In this document: piece by piece, positions 1-7,026 of the stretch
How positions within the stretch are numbered: the first letter of the stretch is position 1
Layout of the letters: each line of letters starts with the position of its first letter
Origin: Colimorpha_A sp045540115
Lineage (GTDB): Bacteria; Bacillota; Clostridia; Oscillospirales; CAG-272
Direction: 5' to 3'
DNA length: 12,013 nucleotides
Assembly: GCA_045540115.1 (NCBI GenBank)
Contig: JAZQGR010000092.1
Location: forward strand, 1-12,013
Program-made: the position numbers and the translations under genes
Notes under the pieces: generated by a model
Told to the model about the DNA's origin: nothing
The model's input: the letters and a program-made list of their open reading frames with translations, nothing else
Databases searched by the model: none

Positions 1-105
1 CCCCTCAGGGGAAGGGGGACCGCAGACGCTGCGCCTGCGGTGGATGAGGTGTTACAAAGGGATGTAACTTTGTTTTGTAACGGCGGGAGCAAGCCCCCGC
101 CCTAC
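1..105. repeat. Hairpin-rich intergenic repeat, copy 1
   Basis: This is the first of two near-identical units, with the second 142 bases downstream. In order it contains a CCCCT/AGGGG palindrome (1-11), a CCGCAGACG/CG-rich hairpin (about 20-40), a GTTACAAA/TTTGTAAC hairpin (51-58 pairing with 74-81), and a 25-base GC-rich terminus (81-105) that itself folds through GGCGGG/CCCGCC. That terminus is found identically at 223-247 and 9362-9386, and inverted at 9292-9316. Base 34 is C where the other copies have T, so the second hairpin has one mismatch here. The unit starts at or beyond the window edge. It encodes nothing convincing; short ORFs crossing it are by-products of the repeat. Confidence 0.85.
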
Positions 106-142
106 AGACAACATAGCGAAGTGTCGAGACGTTGTCTTGCCT
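106..142. repeat. Spacer hairpin between repeat copies
   Basis: AGACAAC (106-112) is complementary to GTTGTCT (131-137), enclosing an 18-base loop that contains 'atagcgaag'. This is followed by GCCTTCC, which leads into copy 2. A related arrangement, a hairpin with GTTGTT on its 3' arm followed by GCCTTCCC, recurs at 11851-11889. The spacer hairpin therefore appears to belong to the composite repeat rather than being random sequence. Confidence 0.55.
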
Positions 143-247
143 TCCCCTTGGGGAAGGGGGACCGCAGACGCTGCGTCTGCGGTGGATGAGGTGTTACAAA
201 GGGATGTAACTTTGTTTTGTAACGGCGGGAGCAAGCCCCCGCCCTAC
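143..247. repeat. Hairpin-rich intergenic repeat, copy 2
   Basis: This matches copy 1 at offset 142 almost base for base. The differences seen are T at 176 in place of C, and the loop of the leading palindrome. Here CTTCCCC-TT-GGGGAAG (142-155) is a perfect palindrome, and CCGCAGACG-CTG-CGTCTGCGG is a perfect 9-base stem. It is followed by GTTACAAA/TTTGTAAC pairing and the 25-base terminus at 223-247. A truncated start of a further unit, CTTGCCTTCCCCT, lies at 268-280. Near-identity of the copies suggests recent tandem duplication or gene conversion. Confidence 0.85.
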
Positions 248-311
248 GGGAATAGAGTGAACGCCCTCTTGCCTTCCCCTCAAAATATCTTCAACATTTT
301 TCCAAAACCTA

Positions 312-340
312 TGGAAATTCTATTATATTTATGTTATAAT
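312..340 (+). promoter_or_regulatory. Sigma-A type promoter with extended -10
   Basis: TATAAT at 335-340 is a perfect -10 box and is preceded by TGT (332-334), giving the TGn extended -10. TGGAAA at 312-317 matches the TTGACA consensus at 4 of 6 positions with a 17-base spacer. Transcription would start near 347, leaving a leader of roughly 37 bases before the ATG at 384. It lies in an AT-rich island (about 283-360) between the GC-rich repeats and the first gene. It is the only clear promoter I see, so it may drive the downstream genes as well. Confidence 0.75.
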
Positions 341-365
341 ATACTATGTATAACTATCCGAACCG

Positions 366-372
366 AAAGGAG
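366..372 (+). promoter_or_regulatory. Ribosome binding site of the DUF5722-like gene
   Basis: AAAGGAG sits 11 bases before the ATG at 384 and supports that start. It also supports the predicted signal peptide that begins there. Confidence 0.75.
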
Positions 373-383
373 ACGCCGAAACG

Positions 384-3300
384 ATGAAAAAGACACAAAA
401 AGCGCTGTCTGTTTTCCTCAGCCTGTTGATAACCGTGTCGGCGTTTTCAGCATCGCCGATCAAAACTCGCGCGGCGTCGCCGATGGGAGTCTACGGCGGC
501 ATTTCGCCGTCGGTAATAACCTCGGTTATCGACGATATGGAGGAAAGCTTCGAGGGGGAAAGTCTCCTCTGGACGGCAAGCGTCGGTTCCTGCTCTGCCG
601 TGACTGAAATGACATCCGCTCCGTACTCGCCGTACGAGGGGAACGCCTCGCTTCTCTGGGACGCGGGCTACGTTTCGGCAAACAGCAAGGTCAAGCTTGT
701 AAAGGGGATCGAAACGCTTACCGATACGTCATATTATAAATTCATCGCGGCAACCTTCTTCATCCCGTCAGAAGCTGAAGGAGCATCGGTAACAATGAAG
801 CTCTACGGCACACGCGGAACGATAACCGACACGAAGGTCATCGACGCAGGCAAATGGCAAACGGTATTCTTCGACACGAAGGAGCTGAAGGAGGGCAAGG
901 CGCTCCGCATCGAATTTATCTTCGAGACCGAGCGTGCCTGTGACCTCTACGTTCTTGCCGACTGCATCGGCGGCTGTTGGAGCTCCTTTGACCTGCGCGC
1001 CGCACGTTATATGACGCAAGGCTTCGAGCCATTCGGCTGCACGGTAGAGTACGACAGAAGCCTTACGGTCTCGCTCAGCGGCGAAGGGCAGTATCTTGAA
1101 GCCAAGACCGCGGTAAACGCCGAGCTTGGCGACGGAATCGGGCTTCGGATAAATATGATAAATCATACCTCCTGCCGTTCGCTTACGTTCAGATATAAAA
1201 CCGAGGATTCGGTCGATTACGACAAGGAGATGACTCTCGATATCCCCGATTCCGACAGAGAAATAACACTTTTGTTCAAAATCCCCGAGGAGAGGATAAA
1301 AGCATTCATCCTCTGCTTTAACGGTGCGCCGACAGGCGATATTGAAATCCTGTCGATCGGGCCGTCTCCCTGCTTTGAAGCGTCGGCTTCGCTTGGGACA
1401 ATTACCGAATGCCGTATCGCAAGAGACCTCAAAAACATATCGGTAAAGGGAAGCCTTTCCCCGATGGACGAAACGTGGGACGGTAAGATAATGCTCTACG
1501 CCCTTTCCCCGAACGAGGATAATTCGAGCATCGCGCTTCTCCGTGAGCCGCTTGCCGAGGTCAGAGCACAAAACGGTGAGTTTTCCTTCGCTGTTCCGCT
1601 TGATCGTGACGGCGACGGAATTTTCAAAAAGTATATAGTTGCGGCAGAGATAAACGGCGCGCTTACCGTTCTCTGCGAGCCGGGCTATATAAACAACCCC
1701 GAGCTTCTCGCAACCGAGAGAACCTCGCTTCCCGAATCGAAAAAGGGAATAAGACCGCTCCCTGATAATTACGTTCTTTACGGTATCTCGCAGACGGCGG
1801 TCGATATCGATTTGGTCAGACTCATCTCTACGGCTGATAATGACGCAGTTTCTCATACCGTCGGAAGCATTACGCATCTCTTTTCAAAGGAGTATCTTGC
1901 CTCCCTTGACGATATGATGGAGGAATACAGCCGCGAGGGAGTGAAGGTTCACTTCGTATACAAGCTCGTATCGGGCGGCACGGTGATCGCGCATCCCGAT
2001 TCGACGGGCGGGAGCGCCGCGCTCAACACGAAAACAGCTGAAGGAATCAACGCGCTCCGCGCGGTGACCGATCTTCTCGTCAGACGCTATGGCTCGTCGG
2101 AAGGAAAGACGGACAACCTTGTCGGCATCGTCCTCGGCGCGTCGGTCAATGATTCTTATAATAATTACAACCTCGGAGCCGTGACTCTGAACGAGCTCAC
2201 ACGTGAGCTTTCGATAGCGCTCCGAACGGTATATAACGCGTCACTCAGCGTGACCTCGGGCTTTGAGATCAGCATTCCGATTGGCGGAGTCTGGAGCGGC
2301 GAAAATACGGTCGGTCAGAAGGGAAGCTTCGATGCGCGAAGCCTGCTTGAAGCGATCTCGGACTGCATAACGGCGGGCGGAGACATAAACTGGAAGCTCG
2401 CATACGACATAACCCCCGATAAAGGAGAATACGCGTTTGAGACGCTCTTGCCTGACCTTGGAGTCGGCGCAGAGAGGATAACTGCTGCAAACCTTGAGGT
2501 GCTGACAGACTACTTCTCGATTCAGCCATTCCTTTATAACGGTGCGTCAAGAGGCATATTGCTTCTTGGAGACGGAGTGAGAAGCGCGTCGTCGGTAAGC
2601 GAGGAAAGATCCCTTACGGCAGATTATATCTATACTTTCCTACGCATATCGGGAAGATCAATGAAGAATATATCGGGCTATATCCCGAGTCACGAGGCTG
2701 ACTATTCGGAGGCACTTAAGTACCTTGGAACCGATATCTTTGCCTCAAAATCCGATTTCGCATCAGCTCTTATCGGTAAGGACCGCTTCGAAGCGCTAAT
2801 GCTTGGCAGCACGGCGTCCGACCGAAGCTATACCGAGTCAAGGGCGGGAAACGTTCTTCCCGATGGAATTAAGGGCGAGAGCGTGATCTATAACCTGAAA
2901 AAGAAAAATGCGCCGATCCCGTCGCTTAATTGCATATCGGCGGAAAGCGGAGTTTCCTACGGCGACCGCTCCGATTGGGGCAGAATAAGCTTCGGCAAGG
3001 CCGGTAATGAGGCACTTCGGGGCTTCGTCCTTTCTTCGGGTTATCCGCTTGATCTTTCGGTCGCGCCCTATATAAGCTTCGATCTCATAGTCTCATCACT
3101 CCCCGAGGGAGTCGATACGGTCAAGGTTACGGTCGCGCTTTACTCGAAAAACAATATCGCGGTCGCAAGCACCTCGGTGCCTGTCGGCGGCATACAACCC
3201 GTCGTCTGCGATATGACGGACTTCTCGCATCTTTCCTCCTGCGACAGGATCGGAATATACATAACGGGCGAGAGTGGCGAGGACATCGGCGAGCCGATGA

Positions 3301-3512
3301 TACTCGTGAGCTCGGTGAAGGCACATTCGAAGACGCTTTCGGACAAGGATCTGAAGGACGCGATAAACGTTCTTGCGGGCGAAAGCGACACGGTATCGGT
3401 CTACAAGGTGATAAACCTCATGATCGTGGCGGTATGCTCGATCGCGGTGCTGGTGCTCAGACTCGTATTAAGAAACAAACGATCGGACAAAAGCTCCGAC
3501 GATAATCAATAA
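384..3512 (+). CDS. Secreted, membrane-anchored DUF5722-like (degenerate glycosidase-like) protein
   Basis: The protein has 1042 residues. A signal peptide (residues 1-31: KK, a hydrophobic core, then small residues) exports it. Residues ~40-330 look like β-rich, carbohydrate-binding-module-type domains. Residues ~340-440 form a further β-domain ending in LDRDGDGIFKKYIVA. Residues ~453-770 resemble, from memory, the DUF5722 family, which I take to be a TIM-barrel glycosidase-like domain: ALNTKTAEGINALRAV (546-561), INWKLAYDI (668-676), NLEVLTDYFS (703-712). A β-domain (~845-980) and one membrane helix (~1008-1029) with the tail RNKRSDKSSDDNQ follow. It would sit on the outer membrane face, C-terminus inside. 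Where family members should have GNEVN and SEQG-like motifs, this protein reads GASVN (585-589) and LGDG (728-731), so both presumed catalytic acids are missing. Binding rather than hydrolysis is my inference. The family assignment is moderately sure; the start, signal peptide and anchor are clear. Confidence 0.7.
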   Translation: MKKTQKALSVFLSLLITVSAFSASPIKTRAASPMGVYGGISPSVITSVIDDMEESFEGESLLWTASVGSCSAVTEMTSAPYSPYEGNASLLWDAGYVSANSKVKLVKGIETLTDTSYYKFIAATFFIPSEAEGASVTMKLYGTRGTITDTKVIDAGKWQTVFFDTKELKEGKALRIEFIFETERACDLYVLADCIGGCWSSFDLRAARYMTQGFEPFGCTVEYDRSLTVSLSGEGQYLEAKTAVNAELGDGIGLRINMINHTSCRSLTFRYKTEDSVDYDKEMTLDIPDSDREITLLFKIPEERIKAFILCFNGAPTGDIEILSIGPSPCFEASASLGTITECRIARDLKNISVKGSLSPMDETWDGKIMLYALSPNEDNSSIALLREPLAEVRAQNGEFSFAVPLDRDGDGIFKKYIVAAEINGALTVLCEPGYINNPELLATERTSLPESKKGIRPLPDNYVLYGISQTAVDIDLVRLISTADNDAVSHTVGSITHLFSKEYLASLDDMMEEYSREGVKVHFVYKLVSGGTVIAHPDSTGGSAALNTKTAEGINALRAVTDLLVRRYGSSEGKTDNLVGIVLGASVNDSYNNYNLGAVTLNELTRELSIALRTVYNASLSVTSGFEISIPIGGVWSGENTVGQKGSFDARSLLEAISDCITAGGDINWKLAYDITPDKGEYAFETLLPDLGVGAERITAANLEVLTDYFSIQPFLYNGASRGILLLGDGVRSASSVSEERSLTADYIYTFLRISGRSMKNISGYIPSHEADYSEALKYLGTDIFASKSDFASALIGKDRFEALMLGSTASDRSYTESRAGNVLPDGIKGESVIYNLKKKNAPIPSLNCISAESGVSYGDRSDWGRISFGKAGNEALRGFVLSSGYPLDLSVAPYISFDLIVSSLPEGVDTVKVTVALYSKNNIAVASTSVPVGGIQPVVCDMTDFSHLSSCDRIGIYITGESGEDIGEPMILVSSVKAHSKTLSDKDLKDAINVLAGESDTVSVYKVINLMIVAVCSIAVLVLRLVLRNKRSDKSSDDNQ

Positions 3513-3532
3513 AAAACAAGAAATTTATTTTT

Positions 3533-3537
3533 GGAGG
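3533..3537 (+). promoter_or_regulatory. Ribosome binding site deciding the ireB start
   Basis: GGAGG lies 5 bases before the ATG at 3543. An in-frame TTG at 3531 overlaps this site and would add four residues (MEAT). It cannot be the start if GGAGG is the ribosome binding site, so the ATG at 3543 is chosen. Confidence 0.8.
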
Positions 3538-3542
3538 CTACT

Positions 3543-3806
3543 ATGAGCGGCTACAATAACGAAAAAGAAAAGACAATAACCTTCTCAATAAGAGATGAAA
3601 AGGACATGGAGATCAAGCGCGTTCTCCAGACCGTCTACTCGGCACTCAGCGAAAAGGGCTATAACCCGATCAACCAGATCGTCGGATATATCCTTTCCGA
3701 GGACCCGACCTACATCACAAACCATAAGAACGCAAGAGCGCTTATCGTCAAGGTCGACAGAGACGATATTCTTAATTCCCTCGTTCGTAACTACCTTGGC
3801 ATCTGA
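3543..3806 (+). CDS. ireB: IreB family regulatory phosphoprotein (UPF0297)
   Basis: The protein has 87 residues, the usual family size. The hallmark stretch is near-perfect: VLQTVYSALSEKGYNPINQ, then IVGYILSEDPTYITNHKNAR, then a C-terminal RDDILNSLVRNYL helix. In Enterococcus faecalis IreB is phosphorylated on N-terminal threonines by the PASTA kinase IreK and opposes cephalosporin resistance. Here T11 and T13 in EKTITF are candidate equivalents, but that is inference. The protein is small, soluble and probably dimeric. In many Firmicutes it lies between alaS and ruvX (yrrK); here its neighbours are the DUF5722-like gene upstream and ribF 2 bases downstream. No separate promoter is evident in the 30-base gap before it, so it is probably cotranscribed. 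Identification is very secure; function in this organism is by analogy. Confidence 0.93.
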   Translation: MSGYNNEKEKTITFSIRDEKDMEIKRVLQTVYSALSEKGYNPINQIVGYILSEDPTYITNHKNARALIVKVDRDDILNSLVRNYLGI

Positions 3807-3808
3807 TC

Positions 3809-4681
3809 GTGAACGGCGGAAGAACGGTTCTGCTCGGTAACTTTGACGGCGTTCACGTCGGTCATCGCGCACTCATTGAAAGAGCCTGCGCGGATGCGGA
3901 AAAAAGGGATAACTGTGTTACCGTCTGGACCTTTGATACCCTGTTTGCCCCTGCGCTGACAGCGCCTGACGACAGGGCTGCCCTTTTGCGCGGTTGCGGC
4001 GTTGACGAGATAATAACCGAGCGCTTTGAGAGGGTAAAGGATATGCTCCCCATGGAGTTTGTCCGCGAGATCCTGATCGGTCGACTGAAAGCTGATGTTT
4101 GCGTTTGCGGCTATAATTATACCTTCGGACACGGCGGAAGGGGCGACTCGCACCTTTTGACAGAGCTGTGCTCAAGGTTCGGGATCGAGGTGCTGACGGT
4201 TGGAAAAGTGACCGTTGACGGCGAGGACGTTTCCTCGTCGGCGATTCGCAAGAAGCTTACGGAGGGCGATATCGAGGGGGCGAACAAGCTCCTCGGCAGA
4301 CGCTACTTCATCCGCGACACGGTAAAAAAAGGCGCGCAAAAGGGACGGAGTGTCGGTATGCCGACGGCGAATTTCTATCCCGAAGGGCTATGTATACCGA
4401 AAAACGGCGTCTATGCGACGGCGACCTGCCTGCCTGACGGCAGATGGCTTCCGTCGGTGACGAATATCGGGCTTCGCCCGACCATGAACGACGGCAGAGG
4501 CATTTCCGTCGAGACGTATATTATAGGTTTTGACGGGGATCTGTACGGCGAAAATATAGCAGTGCAGTTTCTCGGCTTCCTTCGCGACGAGCGCAAATTC
4601 GATTCGCTCGACAAGGTCTATGAGGCGGTCAAGCTCGATATCGAAAAGGCAAAAGCAATATTTGAAAAAAGAAACGGATAA
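3809..4681 (+). CDS. ribF: Bifunctional riboflavin kinase / FAD synthetase
   Basis: The protein converts riboflavin to FMN and FMN to FAD in the cytoplasm. It has 290 residues, near family size but with a short N-terminus. The nucleotidyltransferase domain starts at once with LLGNFDGVHVGH (8-19, the HxGH-type motif), then GYNYTFG (101-107) and SSSAIRKKL (142-150). The flavokinase domain carries GMPTAN (183-188, ATP/Mg binding), GVYA (200-203), TNIGLRPT (218-225), VETYI (234-238, with the presumed catalytic Glu) and the family-typical LRDERKFDSLDKV (258-270). The start is GTG at 3809, only 2 bases after the ireB stop, with no strong own ribosome binding site, so translational coupling is likely. 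There is no room for an FMN riboswitch directly upstream. In many Firmicutes ribF follows truB; here truB is downstream with an S11-like gene between them. Confidence 0.95.
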   Translation: MNGGRTVLLGNFDGVHVGHRALIERACADAEKRDNCVTVWTFDTLFAPALTAPDDRAALLRGCGVDEIITERFERVKDMLPMEFVREILIGRLKADVCVCGYNYTFGHGGRGDSHLLTELCSRFGIEVLTVGKVTVDGEDVSSSAIRKKLTEGDIEGANKLLGRRYFIRDTVKKGAQKGRSVGMPTANFYPEGLCIPKNGVYATATCLPDGRWLPSVTNIGLRPTMNDGRGISVETYIIGFDGDLYGENIAVQFLGFLRDERKFDSLDKVYEAVKLDIEKAKAIFEKRNG

Positions 4682-4684
4682 GAT

Positions 4685-6118
4685 ATGAAAATCACAAGGA
4701 CGGCAAAAAGAATAGTATCGGTCATCATGGCACTTGCTATGATGCTTGCCGTCATGCCATTCTGCGCCTATGCGGGCAGCGAGCCTGAAATTCTCGCCTC
4801 GCAGAGCGCGGTGCTCTACTGTATGGAATCGGACACGGTTCTTTATCAGTATAATAGTGACGAGCGGGTAAGACCGGGCGTGCTGATAAAGCTGATGGTC
4901 GCACTTGTTGCGATAGAGGAGGCGGAGAATAAGGGCTTGACTCTCGACAGCGGAATTACCGCGTCGAGCAAGGCGATCCGCGACACAAGAGGTAAGCATA
5001 TCTCAATGAAGAGCGGCGAGATCTTCCGCCTGCGCGACCTTATTGCCGCAATGCTCCACGCAGATGCAGACGATGCCGCGCACGTTATCGCAGAGGAGTT
5101 TGCCGATACCTATTCAAATTTTGTCGAGCTTATGAATCATAAGGCGGCAGACCTCGGAATGACGGGTACGGAATACTTTTCGGTCACGGGAACAGAGGAC
5201 GAGGAAAGCTATACGACAGCATCCGATCAGCTGCTTCTCGCGTCATACGCGATAAAGATACCGTCGCTTGCCGAGATAGGCGATCAGATAAGAGCAGTGA
5301 TCCCCGCGACGAACAAATCGTCGGCACGCTATTACGGTACGACGAACTATCTCCTCTCCTCGCGTGTAAATCCCGACTATTACCTTTCGACCGCAACGGG
5401 ACTTATCGCAGGCAACCATACGCTTTCGGGTTACTGCGCGATCCTTACCTCGCGTAAGGACGGGCTTAACTATATTGCGGTCATTACAGGCGCGCATAAC
5501 TCTCGCGTGCTCGTAAAGGATGAATACGAAACCACCGACGAGGAGGGTAATATAATAACCGTCCCCGCCGAATATAAGACGGTATATCACGGTCTGAATG
5601 AGGGCAGAAGCCTCCTTACTTGGGGCGAGAGCCGATTCAGATACGTAAAAGCAATAACCTCGGCAACGCCGATCACGGATATTCCCGTCAAGCTCGCGTC
5701 GGGCAGCGACAGAGTCGCGCTTATGCCGCAGCGCGACCTTGAGATATTCGTCTCAGACGACGTTGACGCGAAAAAGGACGTAAGCTACCATTACGTTCTG
5801 AACGTTAAGTCGCTGACCGCGCCCGTCAAGGCGGGACAGGTCGTCGGAACGCTTTACGTCACATATAAGGGAGAAAAGATCGGCGAGGTGCCGCTCGTCA
5901 CGAGAAACAATATCGAGCGTGACGGCTGGCTGACGCTCGGAACAAGAATAAAGGAGCTTGCCTCGACACCCTTCTTCATAGTCCTTATGCTGCTTATCGC
6001 CTTTGCTGTCGTGTTCTATATAATAACGACGGCGGTAACGAGACAGAAGAAGGAAAACGAGAGAAGATTGCTCGCGTCCCGCGAGCGCAGATATCTCGGC
6101 CGGGGTAACAAAAAATGA
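4685..6118 (+). CDS. Membrane-anchored peptidase S11/DacF-like protein lacking the catalytic motifs
   Basis: The 477-residue protein is built like a low-molecular-weight penicillin-binding protein (D-Ala-D-Ala carboxypeptidase). It has a signal peptide (1-30, ending AYA), an S11 domain (~35-275), a β-rich PBP5-C-like domain (~325-410), one membrane helix (~429-450) and a basic tail. Family framing is clear: AVLYCMESDTVLYQYNSDER, then LIAAML, DDAAHVIAEEF, NHKAADLGMTGTEYF and SGYCAILTS. The three active-site motifs are altered. SxxK reads VLIK (66-69), so the acylated serine is valine while the lysine remains. SxN reads DAD (127-129), and KTG reads IAG (241-243). The surrounding codons are in frame without indels, so this is not a frameshift artefact. 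It should therefore neither cleave D-Ala nor be acylated by β-lactams; a substrate-binding or scaffold role is inference. It starts 3 bases after ribF, and its stop overlaps the truB start by 4 bases (ATGA). Confidence 0.88.
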   Translation: MKITRTAKRIVSVIMALAMMLAVMPFCAYAGSEPEILASQSAVLYCMESDTVLYQYNSDERVRPGVLIKLMVALVAIEEAENKGLTLDSGITASSKAIRDTRGKHISMKSGEIFRLRDLIAAMLHADADDAAHVIAEEFADTYSNFVELMNHKAADLGMTGTEYFSVTGTEDEESYTTASDQLLLASYAIKIPSLAEIGDQIRAVIPATNKSSARYYGTTNYLLSSRVNPDYYLSTATGLIAGNHTLSGYCAILTSRKDGLNYIAVITGAHNSRVLVKDEYETTDEEGNIITVPAEYKTVYHGLNEGRSLLTWGESRFRYVKAITSATPITDIPVKLASGSDRVALMPQRDLEIFVSDDVDAKKDVSYHYVLNVKSLTAPVKAGQVVGTLYVTYKGEKIGEVPLVTRNNIERDGWLTLGTRIKELASTPFFIVLMLLIAFAVVFYIITTAVTRQKKENERRLLASRERRYLGRGNKK

Positions 6119-7014
6119 AGGACGGAGTAGTGCTTATCGACAAGGGAGAGGGAATGACCTCCTTCGACGTTGTCGGAAAGATAAGAAGAATATACGGAAC
6201 GAAGCAGGTCGGACATACGGGAACCCTTGATCCGATGGCAACCGGACTGCTTACAGTTCTTGTCGGACGTGCGGTCAAGGCATCGGAATACCTGACCGAG
6301 CACGATAAGACCTATTGGGCGACTCTCAAGCTCGGTATCACGACCGATACCGAGGATATAAGTGGAAAAATTTTGACGGAGTGCAGCGATATACCAAATT
6401 CCGAAAGCGTCAAGGAAGTATGTAAAAGCTTTGTCGGAAATATCAAGCAGATCCCGCCGATGTACTCGGCGCTCAAAAGGGACGGCAAAAAGCTCTGCGA
6501 CCTTGCCCGCGAGGGAATAGAGATAGAGCGCGAGGCAAGGGATATTATGGTTTATTCCCTGACCTGCTCTGAAACCGATAAAAAAGACGAATACACCCTT
6601 GAGGTCGCTTGCTCAAAGGGTACTTATATAAGAACGCTCTGCGCCGATATTGGTAAAGCCCTCGGTTGCGGAGGAGTAATGGCGACGCTTCGCCGCACCT
6701 CGGTCGGAGATTTCTTGCTTGAAAATGCAGTAACCATTACTGAGCTTGAAAATATGACCGAAGGCGAGCGAGAGGCGCTCCTTTTAGACACCGAATCGCT
6801 CTTTTTCGGGCATAAAAAGGTCGTTCTTCCCGAATTTTTTGCACGCCTCTGTAATTCCGGCTGCGAAATCTACCTCAAAAAGCTCGGCATTGACCTGCCG
6901 ATCGGCGAAAGGGTTCGCCTGTACGATAAGGACGGCTTCTTCTCGCTCGGCGAGGTAAGAGAATTTGAAAAGGGTAAAGCGATAAAGCCGATAAAGAAAT
7001 TCAGAATAGAATAA
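6115..7014 (+). CDS. truB: tRNA pseudouridine(55) synthase TruB
   Basis: TruB isomerises U55 to pseudouridine in the T-loop of tRNAs. The protein has 299 residues, normal for bacterial TruB. It begins with GVVLIDKGEGMTSFDVV. HTGTLDPMATGLL (34-46) holds the catalytic Asp39. Y67 in DKTYWATLKLG, QIPPMYSALK (112-121), CSKGTYIRTL (166-175) and LRRTSVG (192-198) are the further TruB motifs. The C-terminal part (~235-299) fits the small β-domain that follows the catalytic core (LGEVREFEKGKAIKPIKKF). The ATG at 6115 overlaps the upstream stop codon as ATGA, so translation is coupled to the S11-like gene. All catalytic elements are intact. Confidence 0.96.
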   Translation: MKDGVVLIDKGEGMTSFDVVGKIRRIYGTKQVGHTGTLDPMATGLLTVLVGRAVKASEYLTEHDKTYWATLKLGITTDTEDISGKILTECSDIPNSESVKEVCKSFVGNIKQIPPMYSALKRDGKKLCDLAREGIEIEREARDIMVYSLTCSETDKKDEYTLEVACSKGTYIRTLCADIGKALGCGGVMATLRRTSVGDFLLENAVTITELENMTEGEREALLLDTESLFFGHKKVVLPEFFARLCNSGCEIYLKKLGIDLPIGERVRLYDKDGFFSLGEVREFEKGKAIKPIKKFRIE

Positions 7015-7026
7015 GGCTGATTACAA

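Noticed and set aside
1..247. CRISPR-like array
   Set aside because: There are only two long units with a 142-base period, built of hairpins, without short uniform repeats, unique spacers or cas genes.
137..607. A + strand open frame of 156 codons crossing the repeats and the start of the first gene
   Set aside because: It translates repeat DNA, spans the promoter, and overlaps the signal-peptide gene in another frame; there is no ribosome binding site or recognisable motif.
1602..1640. EF-hand/dockerin-like DRDGDG loop in the DUF5722-like protein
   Set aside because: There is a single loop with no second dockerin repeat, and it falls at the end of a β-domain where family members have a similar Arg/Asp-rich turn.
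768..1877. A long minus-strand open frame (369 codons) opposite the DUF5722-like gene
   Set aside because: It lies wholly within a clear secreted protein gene and its translation is basic, low-complexity shadow sequence. The same applies to minus-strand frames at 4388-4999, 7021-7737, 8158-9279, 9593-10153, 10107-10907 and 11177-11836.
3531..3542. TTG at 3531 as the ireB start
   Set aside because: It overlaps the GGAGG ribosome binding site; the ATG at 3543 is correctly spaced.
3780..3809. FMN riboswitch before ribF
   Set aside because: Only 2 non-coding bases separate ribF from ireB, and no riboswitch-like structure is available.
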